Shown: positions 17,629 through 27,466, numbered from the stretch's first letter. The stretch is DNA of 64,000 nt from Acidimicrobiaceae bacterium (GCA_026706815.1 JAPOYA010000007.1:1-64000), one strand, 5' to 3'. Program-made: numbers and translations. Notes: generated by a model not told the origin, from the letters alone.

Positions 17629-18693
17629 CTAATCCTCGCGGTCGGTCTCGTCGCGGATATCGCCGACCAGGGCCTCGAGGACGTCTTCGAGGGTGACCAT
17701 GCCGAGGAGCTGGCCTTGCGGCGTCTGAACCAGCGCCGCGTGGCACCGGTGCAGTCGCATCGACCACATGAGATCGCGCACCGGCTGATCAGGGCCGACT
17801 ATGAGCATCCGGCGGATCATCTCCAACGGCACCTGATCCAGATGCGCAGCGTCATTGCCGTTGAGGTCACCGAGGCGCAACAAGTCCTTCGAGTGGATGA
17901 ATCCGACGATGTTGTCGGGCTGGGCGCCCACCATGGGAATCCGACTGTGCCCCGAGGCAGCGACGATCTGCTCGATCTCATGGACCGGCGTGGAGCGCTG
18001 CACCGACACGATCTCGGAGGCCGGCGCCATGATCGACCCGGCCGTGCGGTCTCTGAACGCAAGCGCTCCGGCCAGCAGATCATGCTCGGCGTCCTCGATC
18101 TTGCCCTCCTCGAGGACGCCGTCGAAGAGTGTGTGGAACTCGTTGACCGTGAGCGCCGTGTTGATCTCGTCCACCGGCTCGGTGCCCATCATCCGCACGA
18201 TCCCGTTGGAGACGGCGTTGAGCGTCCACACCACCGGCCGCAACACCGCGAGATAGAACGCATGGATCGGGGCGATCACCCGGGCGACGCGTTCCGGGTT
18301 GGAGATCGCCAGGTTCTTGGGGAGCATCTCGCCGACGACCATGTGCGCGGTGACGACGAGTCCCATCGAGACCACGAACGAGATTGTGTGCAGCACCCCG
18401 CCGGGCAACTCGACGAACGACTCGACCGCCGACTCGATCAGCGAAGCCACCACAGGCTCCGCTACAAAGCCGAGACCCAATGACGCCATGGTGATTCCAA
18501 GCTGAGCGCCCACGAGCTGCGGCTGCAGGTCCTGAACAGCTTCGAGCGCCGCTGAGGCGCCGGCGTCGTCCCCCCGTTCTGCCATCGGCTCCAGCCTCGT
18601 GACCCGGCTCGCCAGCAGGGCGAATTCGGCCGCGACGAAGAAGCCGTTGACAGCGATCAACAGGACCGAGACTGCCAGGAGGCCGACGGTCAT
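17629..18693 (-). CDS. CNNM/CorC-type membrane protein with CBS domains (no CorC_HlyC domain)
   Basis: This 354-residue protein has an N-terminal DUF21/CNNM transmembrane domain (MTVGLLAVSVLLIAVNGFFVAAEFALL, with VVGEMLPKNLA). It is followed by a CBS pair (RDRTAGSIMAP…HSRIPMVG…DLMWSMRLHRCHAALV…GMVTLEDVLEALVGDI). Family members are linked to Mg2+ or other cation transport and membrane repair. It stops soon after the CBS pair, lacking the C-terminal CorC_HlyC domain that its neighbour has. ATG 18693 overlaps the upstream stop (ATGA); the longer open frame is not needed. Confidence 0.9.
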   Translation of the reverse strand: MTVGLLAVSVLLIAVNGFFVAAEFALLASRVTRLEPMAERGDDAGASAALEAVQDLQPQLVGAQLGITMASLGLGFVAEPVVASLIESAVESFVELPGGVLHTISFVVSMGLVVTAHMVVGEMLPKNLAISNPERVARVIAPIHAFYLAVLRPVVWTLNAVSNGIVRMMGTEPVDEINTALTVNEFHTLFDGVLEEGKIEDAEHDLLAGALAFRDRTAGSIMAPASEIVSVQRSTPVHEIEQIVAASGHSRIPMVGAQPDNIVGFIHSKDLLRLGDLNGNDAAHLDQVPLEMIRRMLIVGPDQPVRDLMWSMRLHRCHAALVQTPQGQLLGMVTLEDVLEALVGDIRDETDRED

Positions 18694-20015
18694 GGCGTGC
18701 CCGTCTTTGACGCCTTCATCTCCTTCGCCGGCGCCACCACCCGTACTGAGGCGACACGCAGACGCTCCATCGCCACCACTTCGAGGCGCCAGCCGTCCAC
18801 CGTGCACATCTCGCCCGGATCGGGGATGTGTCCCAGGCGGTCCAATACCAGTCCCGCGAGCGTTTCGTACTCCCCTTCTGGCATCACGAAACCGGTGGCG
18901 TCGCGGACTTCGTCGGGGTGCAGCGAGGCCGGCACGACCGTCGAGCCGATCGCCTCCACCTTGGTCAGAGCGGCGGAGCGATGGTCGTATTCGTCGTCGA
19001 TCTCCCCGACGATCTCCTCGAGCACGTCTTCCAAAGTGATGATCCCGGCGGTGCCGCCGTGCTCGTCGATCACCACGGCCAGTTGTTGTCCGCCTTCGCG
19101 CAAGTCGACTAGCAGGTCGTCGAGCGCACGGGCTTCGGGCACGGCGAGGACCGGCGCCATCAGTGCCACCACCTGGGTTGCCCCGCGGTCTTTGGGGGCG
19201 ACCGTGTGGACGGACTTCACATGGACGACGCCGACGACGTCGTCGAGGCCGTCCCCCATCACCGGAAACCGCGAGTGCCCGGTCTCGACCGCCAGCGAGA
19301 CCAGCGAGTCGATGGTCGCGGTCTTGTCGATCGTCACCATGCGGACTCTCGGAACCATGGCGTCGTCGGCCGATTTCCCCGCCAGGCGAATCGACCGTGT
19401 CAACAGCTCAACCTCGCCCGCATCGAGCGTGCCCTTCTCGCCCGACGAGCGGATCAGCAACTCGATCTCCTCACGGTCGCGGATCGCTTCGAGCTCATCG
19501 GTCGGCTCGACTCCCAGCGCGCGGGTGAGGCGCACAGCCAGTCCGTCGAGCAACGCCACAAGGGGACGGGCCAGGATGCCGTAAACCGCTGTGGGTCTGG
19601 CGAGCAGCGCCGAAGCTGCGAGCGGATGACTCGTCGCCAGCGACTTGGGGACCAACTCGCCCAGCACCATCTGCACGACCGTGGCTATCAACAACGCCAA
19701 CGCGATCGACCAGGCTTGGGAGTCCACTCCGGATACCTGCTCGAGCAGCGGCTCGATCGCAGAGGCGACTGCGGGCTCGGCCACCGCCCCCAGCATGAGC
19801 GAGGTCACTGTGATACCGAGTTGCGCGCCCGACAGGTGATAGGAGAGCCGGCTCAACAGGCGTTGAACATGGCGGGCGGAACCACTGCCGTGCTTGGCGC
19901 GCTCGTCGACCTTGGTGCGGTCGACGGAGACCAGCGCGAATTCGACGGCGACGAAGCCGGCGTTGGCGACAATCAAGCCCAGCGCGGCGAGAAGCCGTAG
20001 GGCGGTGGGGATCAC
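18690..20015 (-). CDS. CNNM/CorC-type membrane protein with CBS and CorC_HlyC domains
   Basis: This 441-residue protein has a CNNM transmembrane domain (ANAGFVAVEFALVSVDRTK; VLGELVPKSLA) and a CBS pair (DAMVPRVRMVTID…HSRFPVMG…QLAVVIDEHGGTAGIITLEDVLEEIVGEI). It ends in a CorC_HlyC domain (GFVMPEGEYETLAGLVLDRLG). It forms an operon with the CNNM paralogue downstream; such tandem pairs are common in Actinobacteria and may form hetero-oligomers. Only 24 bases separate its start from the divergent ABC exporter gene. Confidence 0.92.
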   Translation of the reverse strand: MIPTALRLLAALGLIVANAGFVAVEFALVSVDRTKVDERAKHGSGSARHVQRLLSRLSYHLSGAQLGITVTSLMLGAVAEPAVASAIEPLLEQVSGVDSQAWSIALALLIATVVQMVLGELVPKSLATSHPLAASALLARPTAVYGILARPLVALLDGLAVRLTRALGVEPTDELEAIRDREEIELLIRSSGEKGTLDAGEVELLTRSIRLAGKSADDAMVPRVRMVTIDKTATIDSLVSLAVETGHSRFPVMGDGLDDVVGVVHVKSVHTVAPKDRGATQVVALMAPVLAVPEARALDDLLVDLREGGQQLAVVIDEHGGTAGIITLEDVLEEIVGEIDDEYDHRSAALTKVEAIGSTVVPASLHPDEVRDATGFVMPEGEYETLAGLVLDRLGHIPDPGEMCTVDGWRLEVVAMERLRVASVRVVAPAKEMKASKTGTP

Positions 20016-20039
20016 AATCTCAGAATGTAGCCGTAGGTT

Positions 20040-21953
20040 GTGACGATGCCTGCCGTGCGCTCCGCCTCTGAGTCTGTGGGACTCTCCAAGATTGCGTCAC
20101 GACCCACACGGCCTCCGCCGAAGAGCCGATACCCAGAACCGTCCCGCAGTGTCGATCCTGACGAATCCAAGGGCTGGCTTCGCCGCGTACGGCCCGTGGT
20201 GTGGACGCAGAAGCTCATTTTCGTCAGCGGGATCCTGTTCGGGCTGCTGGCCACGGTCGCCACGGTACTGGTGCCGCTGGCGGTGGGGCGCGGCATAGAC
20301 GCCATCGCCGACGGCGACACTCCAACCCCGTTCGTCATCGCGCTCGTGCTCCTCGCGTTCATGCGGTTCGTGTTCGGCTTCGGGTATCGCTTCAGCTTGT
20401 TCAGGGCCGCTCATCGGATCGAGAACGATCTGCGGAACCTGATCTTCGCGCGGCTCACCGAACTGTCGTTCAGCTATTGGGACCGGGTGCAGAGCGGCCA
20501 GATCATCAGCCGCGCCAACACCGATATCCGGTCGATCCAGCTGCTTTTCGCCTTCGGGCCGCTGATCGCCATGCAGTTGGTGCTGCTGACAATGGCCTTG
20601 GCCGTGATGCTCGTAACGGACGTGGCGCTCACGGTGGTGGCCCTGGCCGGCCTGCCGATGGTGTTCGTGCTCGGCGTGAGCCTGCGAAAACGCATATTCC
20701 CACTCTCCTGGGTGGCTCAGGCACGACAAGCCGAAGTGGCCACGATCGTCGACGAGAACATCGGCGGCGCCCGCGTCGTCAAAGCCTTCGCGCAGGAGGA
20801 GGCTCAGCTTCAGGTCCTGGCCGAAGCTTCGTATCGCCTGCGTTGGGTCGGGACCGCCGTGGCCGACACGCGAGCCCGCTTTGCGCCCGCCATGGAGGCC
20901 TTCCCGCGGATGGGCCTGGCGCTGGTGCTCTGGTACGGGGGCGTTCAGACGATCAACGGCGACATCCAAATCGGCGATCTCGTCGCCTTCAGCACCTACG
21001 TCGTGCTGCTCGCCACTCCCTTCCGGATGGTCGGATTCATGCTGTTGCAATGGCAACGCGCGGCAGCCGCTGCTTTGCGCGTGTTCGAGATTCTGGATGA
21101 ACAGCCTGACATCGTTGAGCCCGACGATCCGGTCCGTCTCATCGAGCCTGTGGGCCGGATCGAATTCGCAGACGTCGGATTCTCCTACCCGGGCTCCGAT
21201 GGTTCATCCGATGGTTCAGCGGTGCTCGACCGAGTGAGCTTCACGATCGAACCGGGCGAGACGGTCGCGATTGTGGGCCCGACCGGTAGCGGCAAATCAA
21301 CCATCGCCCGCTTGCTGCCCCGCTTCTACGACGCCGATTCCGGCGCCGTCCGTATTGACGGCCATGACGTTGCCACTCTGTCGTTGAGTGACCTGCGCGA
21401 CACCGTGGGCGTGGTGACCGACGATCCCTTTCTGTTCGACACCAGCGTGTACGACAACGTCGCCTTTGCCCGCCCCGCCGCCGAACCCCACGAGGTCGAC
21501 GCTGCTATTGCCGACGCTGCCGCGGTCGATTTCGTAGTCGATCTCCCCCAGGGAGTGCTGACCGAGATTGGAGAGCGCGGCGCCACGCTCTCCGGTGGTC
21601 AACGCCAACGCCTCGCCCTGGCACGAGGGCTGCTAGCTGATCCGGCGGTCCTCGTGTTGGACGATGCCACCAGCGCTATCGACGTGGGCGTGGAGCAGCG
21701 AATCCACGATGCGGTCACGCGGCGTCGCTCGAATCGCACCACAATTCTGATCGCGCACCGGCTGTCGACCATCGCCCTCGCCGATCGTGTGCTGCTCCTA
21801 GACGAAGGGCGGATCTCGGCCGCGGGCGACCATTACGAGCTGTTGGAGGACAACCCGCGCTACGCCTCGATTCTCGCCGACACCACATCAGACTTCGCCT
21901 CGATTGTCGGCACCCCAGATGAGGGCAGCCCGGATGCCCGCGGGGTTCGATGA
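20040..21953 (+). CDS. ABC exporter half-transporter, degenerate-site subunit
   Basis: This 637-residue ABCB-type half-transporter has a polar 45-residue N terminus, six membrane helices (about residues 60-330) and a nucleotide-binding domain. Walker A is GPTGSGKST, the signature LSGGQ and Walker B VLVLDDATSAID. The residue after the Walker B Asp is Asp instead of the catalytic Glu, as in the degenerate subunit of heterodimeric exporters. It starts at GTG 20040 or ATG 20046. The next gene, overlapping by 4 bases, encodes the partner. Substrate unknown. Confidence 0.93.
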   Translation: MTMPAVRSASESVGLSKIASRPTRPPPKSRYPEPSRSVDPDESKGWLRRVRPVVWTQKLIFVSGILFGLLATVATVLVPLAVGRGIDAIADGDTPTPFVIALVLLAFMRFVFGFGYRFSLFRAAHRIENDLRNLIFARLTELSFSYWDRVQSGQIISRANTDIRSIQLLFAFGPLIAMQLVLLTMALAVMLVTDVALTVVALAGLPMVFVLGVSLRKRIFPLSWVAQARQAEVATIVDENIGGARVVKAFAQEEAQLQVLAEASYRLRWVGTAVADTRARFAPAMEAFPRMGLALVLWYGGVQTINGDIQIGDLVAFSTYVVLLATPFRMVGFMLLQWQRAAAAALRVFEILDEQPDIVEPDDPVRLIEPVGRIEFADVGFSYPGSDGSSDGSAVLDRVSFTIEPGETVAIVGPTGSGKSTIARLLPRFYDADSGAVRIDGHDVATLSLSDLRDTVGVVTDDPFLFDTSVYDNVAFARPAAEPHEVDAAIADAAAVDFVVDLPQGVLTEIGERGATLSGGQRQRLALARGLLADPAVLVLDDATSAIDVGVEQRIHDAVTRRRSNRTTILIAHRLSTIALADRVLLLDEGRISAAGDHYELLEDNPRYASILADTTSDFASIVGTPDEGSPDARGVR

Positions 21954-23869
21954 TGTTCGCCCTTGGCGGCGGATTCAGTCCCCGAGGCGGGGGCCCGACG
22001 TCGTTGGAGGCCAACGCCGCGGCGGGCCTGCCCCATGCCGAGGTGCCCGGGGATCTGCGCGAGAAGGTCGTCGAGGTCCTCGAGCACGAGCCGGAGCACG
22101 CATACCCCCAAGTGCATTGGCGGCACGATGAATGGGACCGGCGCCCGTTCACCCTCATACGCTTCTTGTGGCCCCATCGGTTCCGTCTCACAGCCGCGGT
22201 CGCGCTGGTGCTCATCGAGACGGTCGCGTTGCAAATGGGGCCGGTCCTCACCCAGATCGGCATCGACGACGGGGTGCGCACGGGTCGAGGAGATGTGCTG
22301 GTCACCGCCGCTGTGGTGTATGTCGCAACGGTTGTCATTGCGGGCGTGCTCAGCAATGCCCGCGTGTCTTACACGGGGCGTTTGGGAGAGCACCTCAACG
22401 ACAGCCTGAGAATTCGGGTCTTCGGCCACATGCAGCGCCAGAGCATCGCTTACTACAACGAGCAGAAGGCCGGAGTTCTGATCACCCGGATGACCTCGGA
22501 CATCGAGGCCCTGGCCGTTCTGTTCCAAGAGGGCATCGTGAACCTGCTCGTGCAGGTCTTCACTCTGGGAGTGATCACCACCGCGCTGTTCTTCTATGAC
22601 CCGCTCCTGGCCGTGATCACGCTGGCCGTGGCAGTGCCGCCAACGTTGATCACCTCGCTGTGGTTCCGGGATGTATCGGCGCGTTCTTATCTGATCGTGC
22701 GTGAGCGCATCGCCGCGTTGCTTTCGAACCTCTCGGAGTCGCTCGCAGGCATCCGCGTGATCGCTGCTCACAACCGCAGGTCGACCAACATGGCTATGCA
22801 CAGCGATCTGGTCGGTGAACACCGTGATGCCGCTGTGGCGGCTGCCAAAGCCAACTCGATCTACGCGCCTGCTACTGAGTTCACAGGCATTTGCACTCAG
22901 GCTGCGCTGCTCGGCGTGGGCGGCGCCATGGTTGTCGACGGACGCATCAGCATCGGTGAAATGACCGCCTTCCTGCTGTTCCTGACGTCGTTCTTCGCAC
23001 CGATCCAGACGCTTGTCCAGCTCTACAACTCCTATCAGCAGGGCGGCGCGGCCATCGTCAAGCTGCGTGAGCTGCTCAGCACCGAGCCATCGGTGGCCCA
23101 AGCTCCTGACGCCTACCCGTTGCCTCCGGTCGAAGGTGAGATCGAGCTCCGCAACGTGACTTTCGGGTATGCCGACGAGCGTCCGGTGCTTCACAATGTC
23201 TCGCTGCGCATCGAGCCCGGGGAAACGGTGGCTTTCGTGGGCGAGACCGGTGCGGGCAAGTCGACGGTCGCGCAGCTGTTGATGCGATTCTACGACCCCC
23301 AGGAGGGATCGATTCTGATGGACGGCCATGATCTGCGCTCAGTTGAGATCGCCAGCCTGCGGTCCCAACTCGGGGTGGTTCCCCAGGAGCCGTTCCTGTT
23401 CGCTGGAGTGGTGCGCGACAACCTCGCCTTCGCCCAGAGGGACGCGAGCGACCTCACACTGTGGGCGGCCTTGCAGGCTGTCGGCATAGACGATCTGGTG
23501 GAACGACTGGGCGGACTGGACGCAGTGGTCCATGAAAGGGGGGCGTCGTTGTCGGCCGGCGAGCGGCAGCTCTTGGCATTGGCTCGCGCTCTGGTTGCGC
23601 GGCCCCGGGTGTTGATTCTGGATGAGGCCACCAGCAACCTCGACCTCGTCTCGGAATCGCGCGTGGAGACAGCTCTGGACGTCGTGCTCGAGAGCCGCAC
23701 GGCGGTGATCATCGCCCATCGTCTGGCCACGGCTCGTCGGGCCGACCGGATCGCGGTGGTTCACGACGGCGAAATCGTAGAGTTGGGCTCACACGACGAG
23801 TTGGCGGCCCTGGGCGGCCGATACGCCGAGATGCATGCCACTTGGATTGCCCACGGCGGGGCAGAATGA
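21950..23869 (+). CDS. ABC exporter half-transporter, consensus-site subunit
   Basis: This 639-residue half-transporter has six membrane helices (about residues 65-350). The nucleotide-binding domain has Walker A GETGAGKST, a non-canonical signature LSAGE, and Walker B VLILDEATSNLD with the catalytic Glu. It is paired with the preceding subunit through an ATGA overlap. The sequences predict one competent ATP site (this Walker B with the partner's LSGGQ) and one degenerate site (partner Asp with this LSAGE), the arrangement known from TM287/288-type exporters. Confidence 0.93.
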   Translation: MMFALGGGFSPRGGGPTSLEANAAAGLPHAEVPGDLREKVVEVLEHEPEHAYPQVHWRHDEWDRRPFTLIRFLWPHRFRLTAAVALVLIETVALQMGPVLTQIGIDDGVRTGRGDVLVTAAVVYVATVVIAGVLSNARVSYTGRLGEHLNDSLRIRVFGHMQRQSIAYYNEQKAGVLITRMTSDIEALAVLFQEGIVNLLVQVFTLGVITTALFFYDPLLAVITLAVAVPPTLITSLWFRDVSARSYLIVRERIAALLSNLSESLAGIRVIAAHNRRSTNMAMHSDLVGEHRDAAVAAAKANSIYAPATEFTGICTQAALLGVGGAMVVDGRISIGEMTAFLLFLTSFFAPIQTLVQLYNSYQQGGAAIVKLRELLSTEPSVAQAPDAYPLPPVEGEIELRNVTFGYADERPVLHNVSLRIEPGETVAFVGETGAGKSTVAQLLMRFYDPQEGSILMDGHDLRSVEIASLRSQLGVVPQEPFLFAGVVRDNLAFAQRDASDLTLWAALQAVGIDDLVERLGGLDAVVHERGASLSAGERQLLALARALVARPRVLILDEATSNLDLVSESRVETALDVVLESRTAVIIAHRLATARRADRIAVVHDGEIVELGSHDELAALGGRYAEMHATWIAHGGAE

Positions 23870-23897
23870 ACCGCGAGATGAACCGCGGGACCAAGCC

Positions 23898-24620
23898 ATG
23901 AATGTCGAACCCGAGATCATTGTTGCTGCTGTGGTGATCATGGCCGTGGCTTCATGCGTTCAGGGTTCGATCGGTTTCGGTTGCGGCTTGTTGGCCATCC
24001 CTCTGTTCGCCCTGCTCGACCCCGACTTGGTCCCGGGGCCGATCTTCGTGGGCAATGCCGTGCTCACGACTTCCACTGCGCTGCGCGAACGTCAGGACAT
24101 CGACTGGTCTTCGGTCAGATGGGGAACCGCCGGCCGCCTTCCCGGAACCATCGCGGGTTCGCTGGTGCTGGCAAGAGTGACCGACACGAGCCTGCAGCTC
24201 TTGGTCGCGGCGATCATCCTGTTGGCTGTGCTGTTGTCGATCAGTCCGCTGGAGTTGCCTGTCAACACCAAAACTCTGCTTGGAGCAGGCGGGTTCTCGG
24301 GATTCAGCGCCACTTCGGTGGGTTTCGGGGGACCGCCCATGGCTCTGCTGCTGCAGCACCTCCCAGGCCCGCAGTTTCGCTCGACGATGGGCATGTACTT
24401 CACGGCCGGCCTGTTCATGGTTGTTCCCGGTATCGCGCTCGCCGGTCGCCTCGGAGCCGACGAGTTGATTGTCGGCGCAGCCCTCGTCCCCGGTGCAATC
24501 GTCGGATTCGCGGCTTCCGGGCCGCTGCGCAGGCATGTCGATGCCCGCAGTCTGACTCCGATCGTGCTGATCGGGGCGACAGCCGCCGCCATCGCACTGT
24601 TGGTGAGGGTAATGATCTGA
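23898..24620 (+). CDS. TauE/SafE family permease
   Basis: This 240-residue polytopic membrane protein has roughly eight hydrophobic segments. It shows the family's two inverted repeats with glycine-rich motifs (SIGFGCGLLAIPLFALL near the N terminus; GFSATSVGFGGPPMALLL in the second half). The family moves sulfur oxyanions or organic anions; the substrate here is unknown. The chosen ATG begins MNVEPEIIVAAVVIM; no strong ribosome site is visible. It is coupled by TGATG to the ABC ATPase gene that follows. Confidence 0.88.
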   Translation: MNVEPEIIVAAVVIMAVASCVQGSIGFGCGLLAIPLFALLDPDLVPGPIFVGNAVLTTSTALRERQDIDWSSVRWGTAGRLPGTIAGSLVLARVTDTSLQLLVAAIILLAVLLSISPLELPVNTKTLLGAGGFSGFSATSVGFGGPPMALLLQHLPGPQFRSTMGMYFTAGLFMVVPGIALAGRLGADELIVGAALVPGAIVGFAASGPLRRHVDARSLTPIVLIGATAAAIALLVRVMI

Positions 24621-25444
24621 TGGGTTTTCATCCAACGGGCAACGCACAGCCAAGCCCCCCGGCCGGCGCTGCGCTGGAGCTGCGCGCGGTGCGGCGCACG
24701 ATTGACGGCGTGGAGGTTCTGCGCGGCATTCATTGGCGCGTCGAGCCCCAGCAGCACTGGGTCGTTCTGGGTCCCAACGGTTCGGGGAAGACGACGCTGA
24801 TGCAGATCGCCTCGATGTGGCTTCATCCCTCGGCCGGAGAGGTGACTGTGCTCGGACAGCGACTGGGGCGCACCGATATCCGGACCCTGCGTGCGCGCAT
24901 CGGGTTCACGAGCGCTGCTCTGGCCAAGATGCTGCGTCCACAGGTGCTGGTGTCCGATGTGGTGATGACCGCGTTGAACGCCGCTCTGGAACCTTGGTGG
25001 CACGAATACCGCGACGAGGACCGCGCCAACGCCCAGCGAGTCCTGGACCAGGTCGGAGCGGGCCACCTCTCTGCGAGACGGTTCGGGACCTGCTCAGAGG
25101 GTGAACGCCAGCGGATCCTCGTGGCGCGTTCGTTGATGACAGATCCCGGGCTGGTTCTGTTGGACGAGCCGACGGCCGCTCTCGACCTGGCCGGTCGTGA
25201 ACAGTTCATCTCGATGCTCAACGACCTGGCTTCAGATCCCGCCAACCCTCCTATGGTGCTGGTGACCCATCATGTTGAAGAGATTCCAAACCGCTTCACC
25301 CACTGCCTGCTGCTTCGTGACGGGAGAACCCTAGCCCAAGGTCCGCTACGCGAGGTGCTCACCGACGAACTGCTCAGCTCCTGTTTCGGCCTGCGGTTGA
25401 CGATCGAGCAGCGGAACGGGCGCTGGACCGCTAGGACTAACTGA
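24620..25444 (+). CDS. Stand-alone ABC ATPase (YlmA/ModF-like)
   Basis: A 274-residue soluble ATPase without a membrane domain. Walker A is GPNGSGKTT, the Q-loop region follows, the signature is the unusual CSEGE, and Walker B is LVLLDEPTAALD with the switch His in VTHHVEEIP. It resembles YlmA-type ATPases, often listed as iron or molybdate related without proof. The start codon overlaps the TauE/SafE stop (TGATG), so the pair may be functionally linked although TauE/SafE proteins do not normally need an ATPase. The 3' end overlaps the convergent tpk gene by 8 bases. Confidence 0.87.
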   Translation: MGFHPTGNAQPSPPAGAALELRAVRRTIDGVEVLRGIHWRVEPQQHWVVLGPNGSGKTTLMQIASMWLHPSAGEVTVLGQRLGRTDIRTLRARIGFTSAALAKMLRPQVLVSDVVMTALNAALEPWWHEYRDEDRANAQRVLDQVGAGHLSARRFGTCSEGERQRILVARSLMTDPGLVLLDEPTAALDLAGREQFISMLNDLASDPANPPMVLVTHHVEEIPNRFTHCLLLRDGRTLAQGPLREVLTDELLSSCFGLRLTIEQRNGRWTARTN

Positions 25445-26066
25445 TCGCCAGCACCACCCCCGATTCGATCCTGACCACAGGCGAGGCGGCCACGGCCTCA
25501 TTGGAGATCCCCAGAGCCACCAGGCCGGGCAGATCCGCATCGACGAGGGGGTACTTCAAATCAGTGGTGGTCACTCCGGCAGCCGAACCGCCGACGGCGT
25601 GAAGCGCCAGCGGTTCGCCCGCAACCAGCGGAATCGTTCGCTCACGGTGTACAACCCAGACCCGATGCTCCCCCACAACCGCGTCGATCTCGGCGGATCG
25701 CCAACGCGTCGATGCCAGCACCAACAGATTCGCCAGTTGATGATCGAGACGGCCTCCGTCGCGCAACACTGCATGGATCCGTTGAACCCCTCTGCTGATC
25801 GCCGCAGACAAGGCGAGCTCAAGGTCAGACTCGTCCTTGTCACGCGGATATCGCGCGATCTCTGCTCCGGCCGCAGCCGCAGCCGACAGTGCGTCCGCTG
25901 AGACAGAGTCGAGATCGCCGACCACCAGATCCACAGGCCGGTCCGCTGCCTGTAGCACTTCCAACCCGGCGTCGGCTGCTATCACGAGATCAGATTGCGG
26001 GGCGCGCTCAACGGAGCGCCGAGGCGCACCTGAGGCGACAATCAAAGCACTGGCAGCCGAGCGCAT
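25437..26066 (-). CDS. Thiamine diphosphokinase
   Basis: This enzyme pyrophosphorylates thiamine to thiamine diphosphate. The 209-residue protein has the family motifs VVGDLDSVS (GDLDS at 50-54), RDKDESDLELAL and RDGGRLDHQLANL, plus a C-terminal thiamine-binding beta-domain (TTTDLKYPL, GISNEA). Its start overlaps the stop of the upstream membrane protein by one base (TGATG). No TPP riboswitch is visible upstream. Confidence 0.93.
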   Translation of the reverse strand: MRSAASALIVASGAPRRSVERAPQSDLVIAADAGLEVLQAADRPVDLVVGDLDSVSADALSAAAAAGAEIARYPRDKDESDLELALSAAISRGVQRIHAVLRDGGRLDHQLANLLVLASTRWRSAEIDAVVGEHRVWVVHRERTIPLVAGEPLALHAVGGSAAGVTTTDLKYPLVDADLPGLVALGISNEAVAASPVVRIESGVVLAIS

Positions 26067-27466
26067 CAGGTGCCGAGCAACAACAGCAGGCCGATGACTG
26101 TGTAGGCGACCATCACTGCCAGCATCGGATACTGGGAGCGCAACGCAGTCTCACGCGGATACCGGTCGATTGCCCGGTCATGTGCTGCGGCCACCGCAAG
26201 CACATGCCCAACGGCAATTGAGCCAGCCTGAACCCAGGCGATCTCGGAGGGGCTGACCAGCGTCCAGTTGATCGCATAGTCACGAGTGCCGAACAGGTCC
26301 CAGCCGTGCCCGAACGGGTCCGACAGCAGGTTGATCAACAACTGCCCGTCCAGCAGGAGGGCACTGAAATAGTGCGCTACCGCATAGGCCACCACGATCG
26401 GCACGAGCGTCGGGGCGAACTCAATGGCCAGTTCTCGGGTCGAGTCGCCAGTGACGACAGCCATCGCCTTGACGGCCAGCGCGTAGAGCAGAGCCACGAT
26501 GACGACAATCGCGCCCAAGCCCAGGGTGTTGACGAACGTGGCTTCCCAGCCGGTGAGGTCGCCTGCCAGATCAAGCCAGATCGAACTGCGGGTGAACCCG
26601 TCGAACGTCGTGGACCCCAGCACCGTCAAGATGAAAGCGACCGTGTAAACGCCGCCACGCAAGGTTGTGAGACCTGCCAGAGGGGTCCTCAGCCGCAGGT
26701 TTTGGGACAGGTCACGATAGAGCGGCGCGATCAGCGAGATCTTTGTGAACAACACCGCGAAACCGTCGGCAGTACGGATCCAATCACGACCGTACAGAGC
26801 CGCGCCGCCGAGCATCACTGCCGAGTACGCGGTCAAGAAGACCGCGACAGACCGGGGCGAGTCGGTGCTGTGGTAGGCGAGTTCGTACCACAGATAGGCT
26901 GCGACCATAGCGACCGCAGCCCAGCCGCCGGTCCCGTCTCTGTTGTCGTCGCCTGCCGATGACGGCGGTGTCCTGCGGATTCTGGCCTTCAGAGACGCGG
27001 CGGTATCGGCGATCGTCGTGTGCGGGTTGAACGCTCGGTACACGTCGCCCACGAGCACCGACACAAGTTGCAGTCCGACCCAGAACCAGATCAAGAACGC
27101 GGTCGGCGCGATATTCGTCGCTGTGCCGGGCTTACCCCACCACGCCGCGAAGATCACCACTGCGAACAGGGCGACTCCGACGACTTTGCAGACAACCTCG
27201 AGGGTCTTCGCAGGCGATGACGCCAGCGAAACCAGACGCCGACCCGTAGCCGAGGCAACGAGCCGTGGCTTGTCCCAGAAGGTTCCGAGCGCAACGAACG
27301 AAACGATCACCGAGAACGCAGCAGCCCACGCCATCTGCCATGCCGGCAGCGGCAGATCGGTGCGGCTTCCAGTGCCGTGTGCCGACGCCGGCAACGACAC
27401 GCCGAACACCCATACGCCCACGATCAACGGTGCGACGATCAACGGTGGTAGCCATCGTCGGTTCAT
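26066..27466 (-). CDS. Polytopic membrane protein of the family often labelled fenitrothion hydrolase
   Basis: This protein is about 466 residues long with roughly ten to twelve hydrophobic segments. The N-terminal signal/anchor is followed by PASAHGTGSRTDLPLPAWQ, an AHG-x-G-x-R-x-D-L-P-(I/L)-P pattern I recall from actinobacterial proteins automatically named fenitrothion hydrolase; that name should not be taken as function. Conserved histidines lie in the C-terminal half (VAHYFSALLLDGQ; GHVLAVAAAHDRAI). The start MNRRWLPPLIV at 27466 is favoured over 27502. It is co-transcribed with tpk. Confidence 0.72.
   Translation of the reverse strand: MNRRWLPPLIVAPLIVGVWVFGVSLPASAHGTGSRTDLPLPAWQMAWAAAFSVIVSFVALGTFWDKPRLVASATGRRLVSLASSPAKTLEVVCKVVGVALFAVVIFAAWWGKPGTATNIAPTAFLIWFWVGLQLVSVLVGDVYRAFNPHTTIADTAASLKARIRRTPPSSAGDDNRDGTGGWAAVAMVAAYLWYELAYHSTDSPRSVAVFLTAYSAVMLGGAALYGRDWIRTADGFAVLFTKISLIAPLYRDLSQNLRLRTPLAGLTTLRGGVYTVAFILTVLGSTTFDGFTRSSIWLDLAGDLTGWEATFVNTLGLGAIVVIVALLYALAVKAMAVVTGDSTRELAIEFAPTLVPIVVAYAVAHYFSALLLDGQLLINLLSDPFGHGWDLFGTRDYAINWTLVSPSEIAWVQAGSIAVGHVLAVAAAHDRAIDRYPRETALRSQYPMLAVMVAYTVIGLLLLLGT

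Noticed and set aside
21860..23329. 489-codon minus-strand frame
   Set aside because: It is the shadow of the second ABC subunit in GC-rich DNA.
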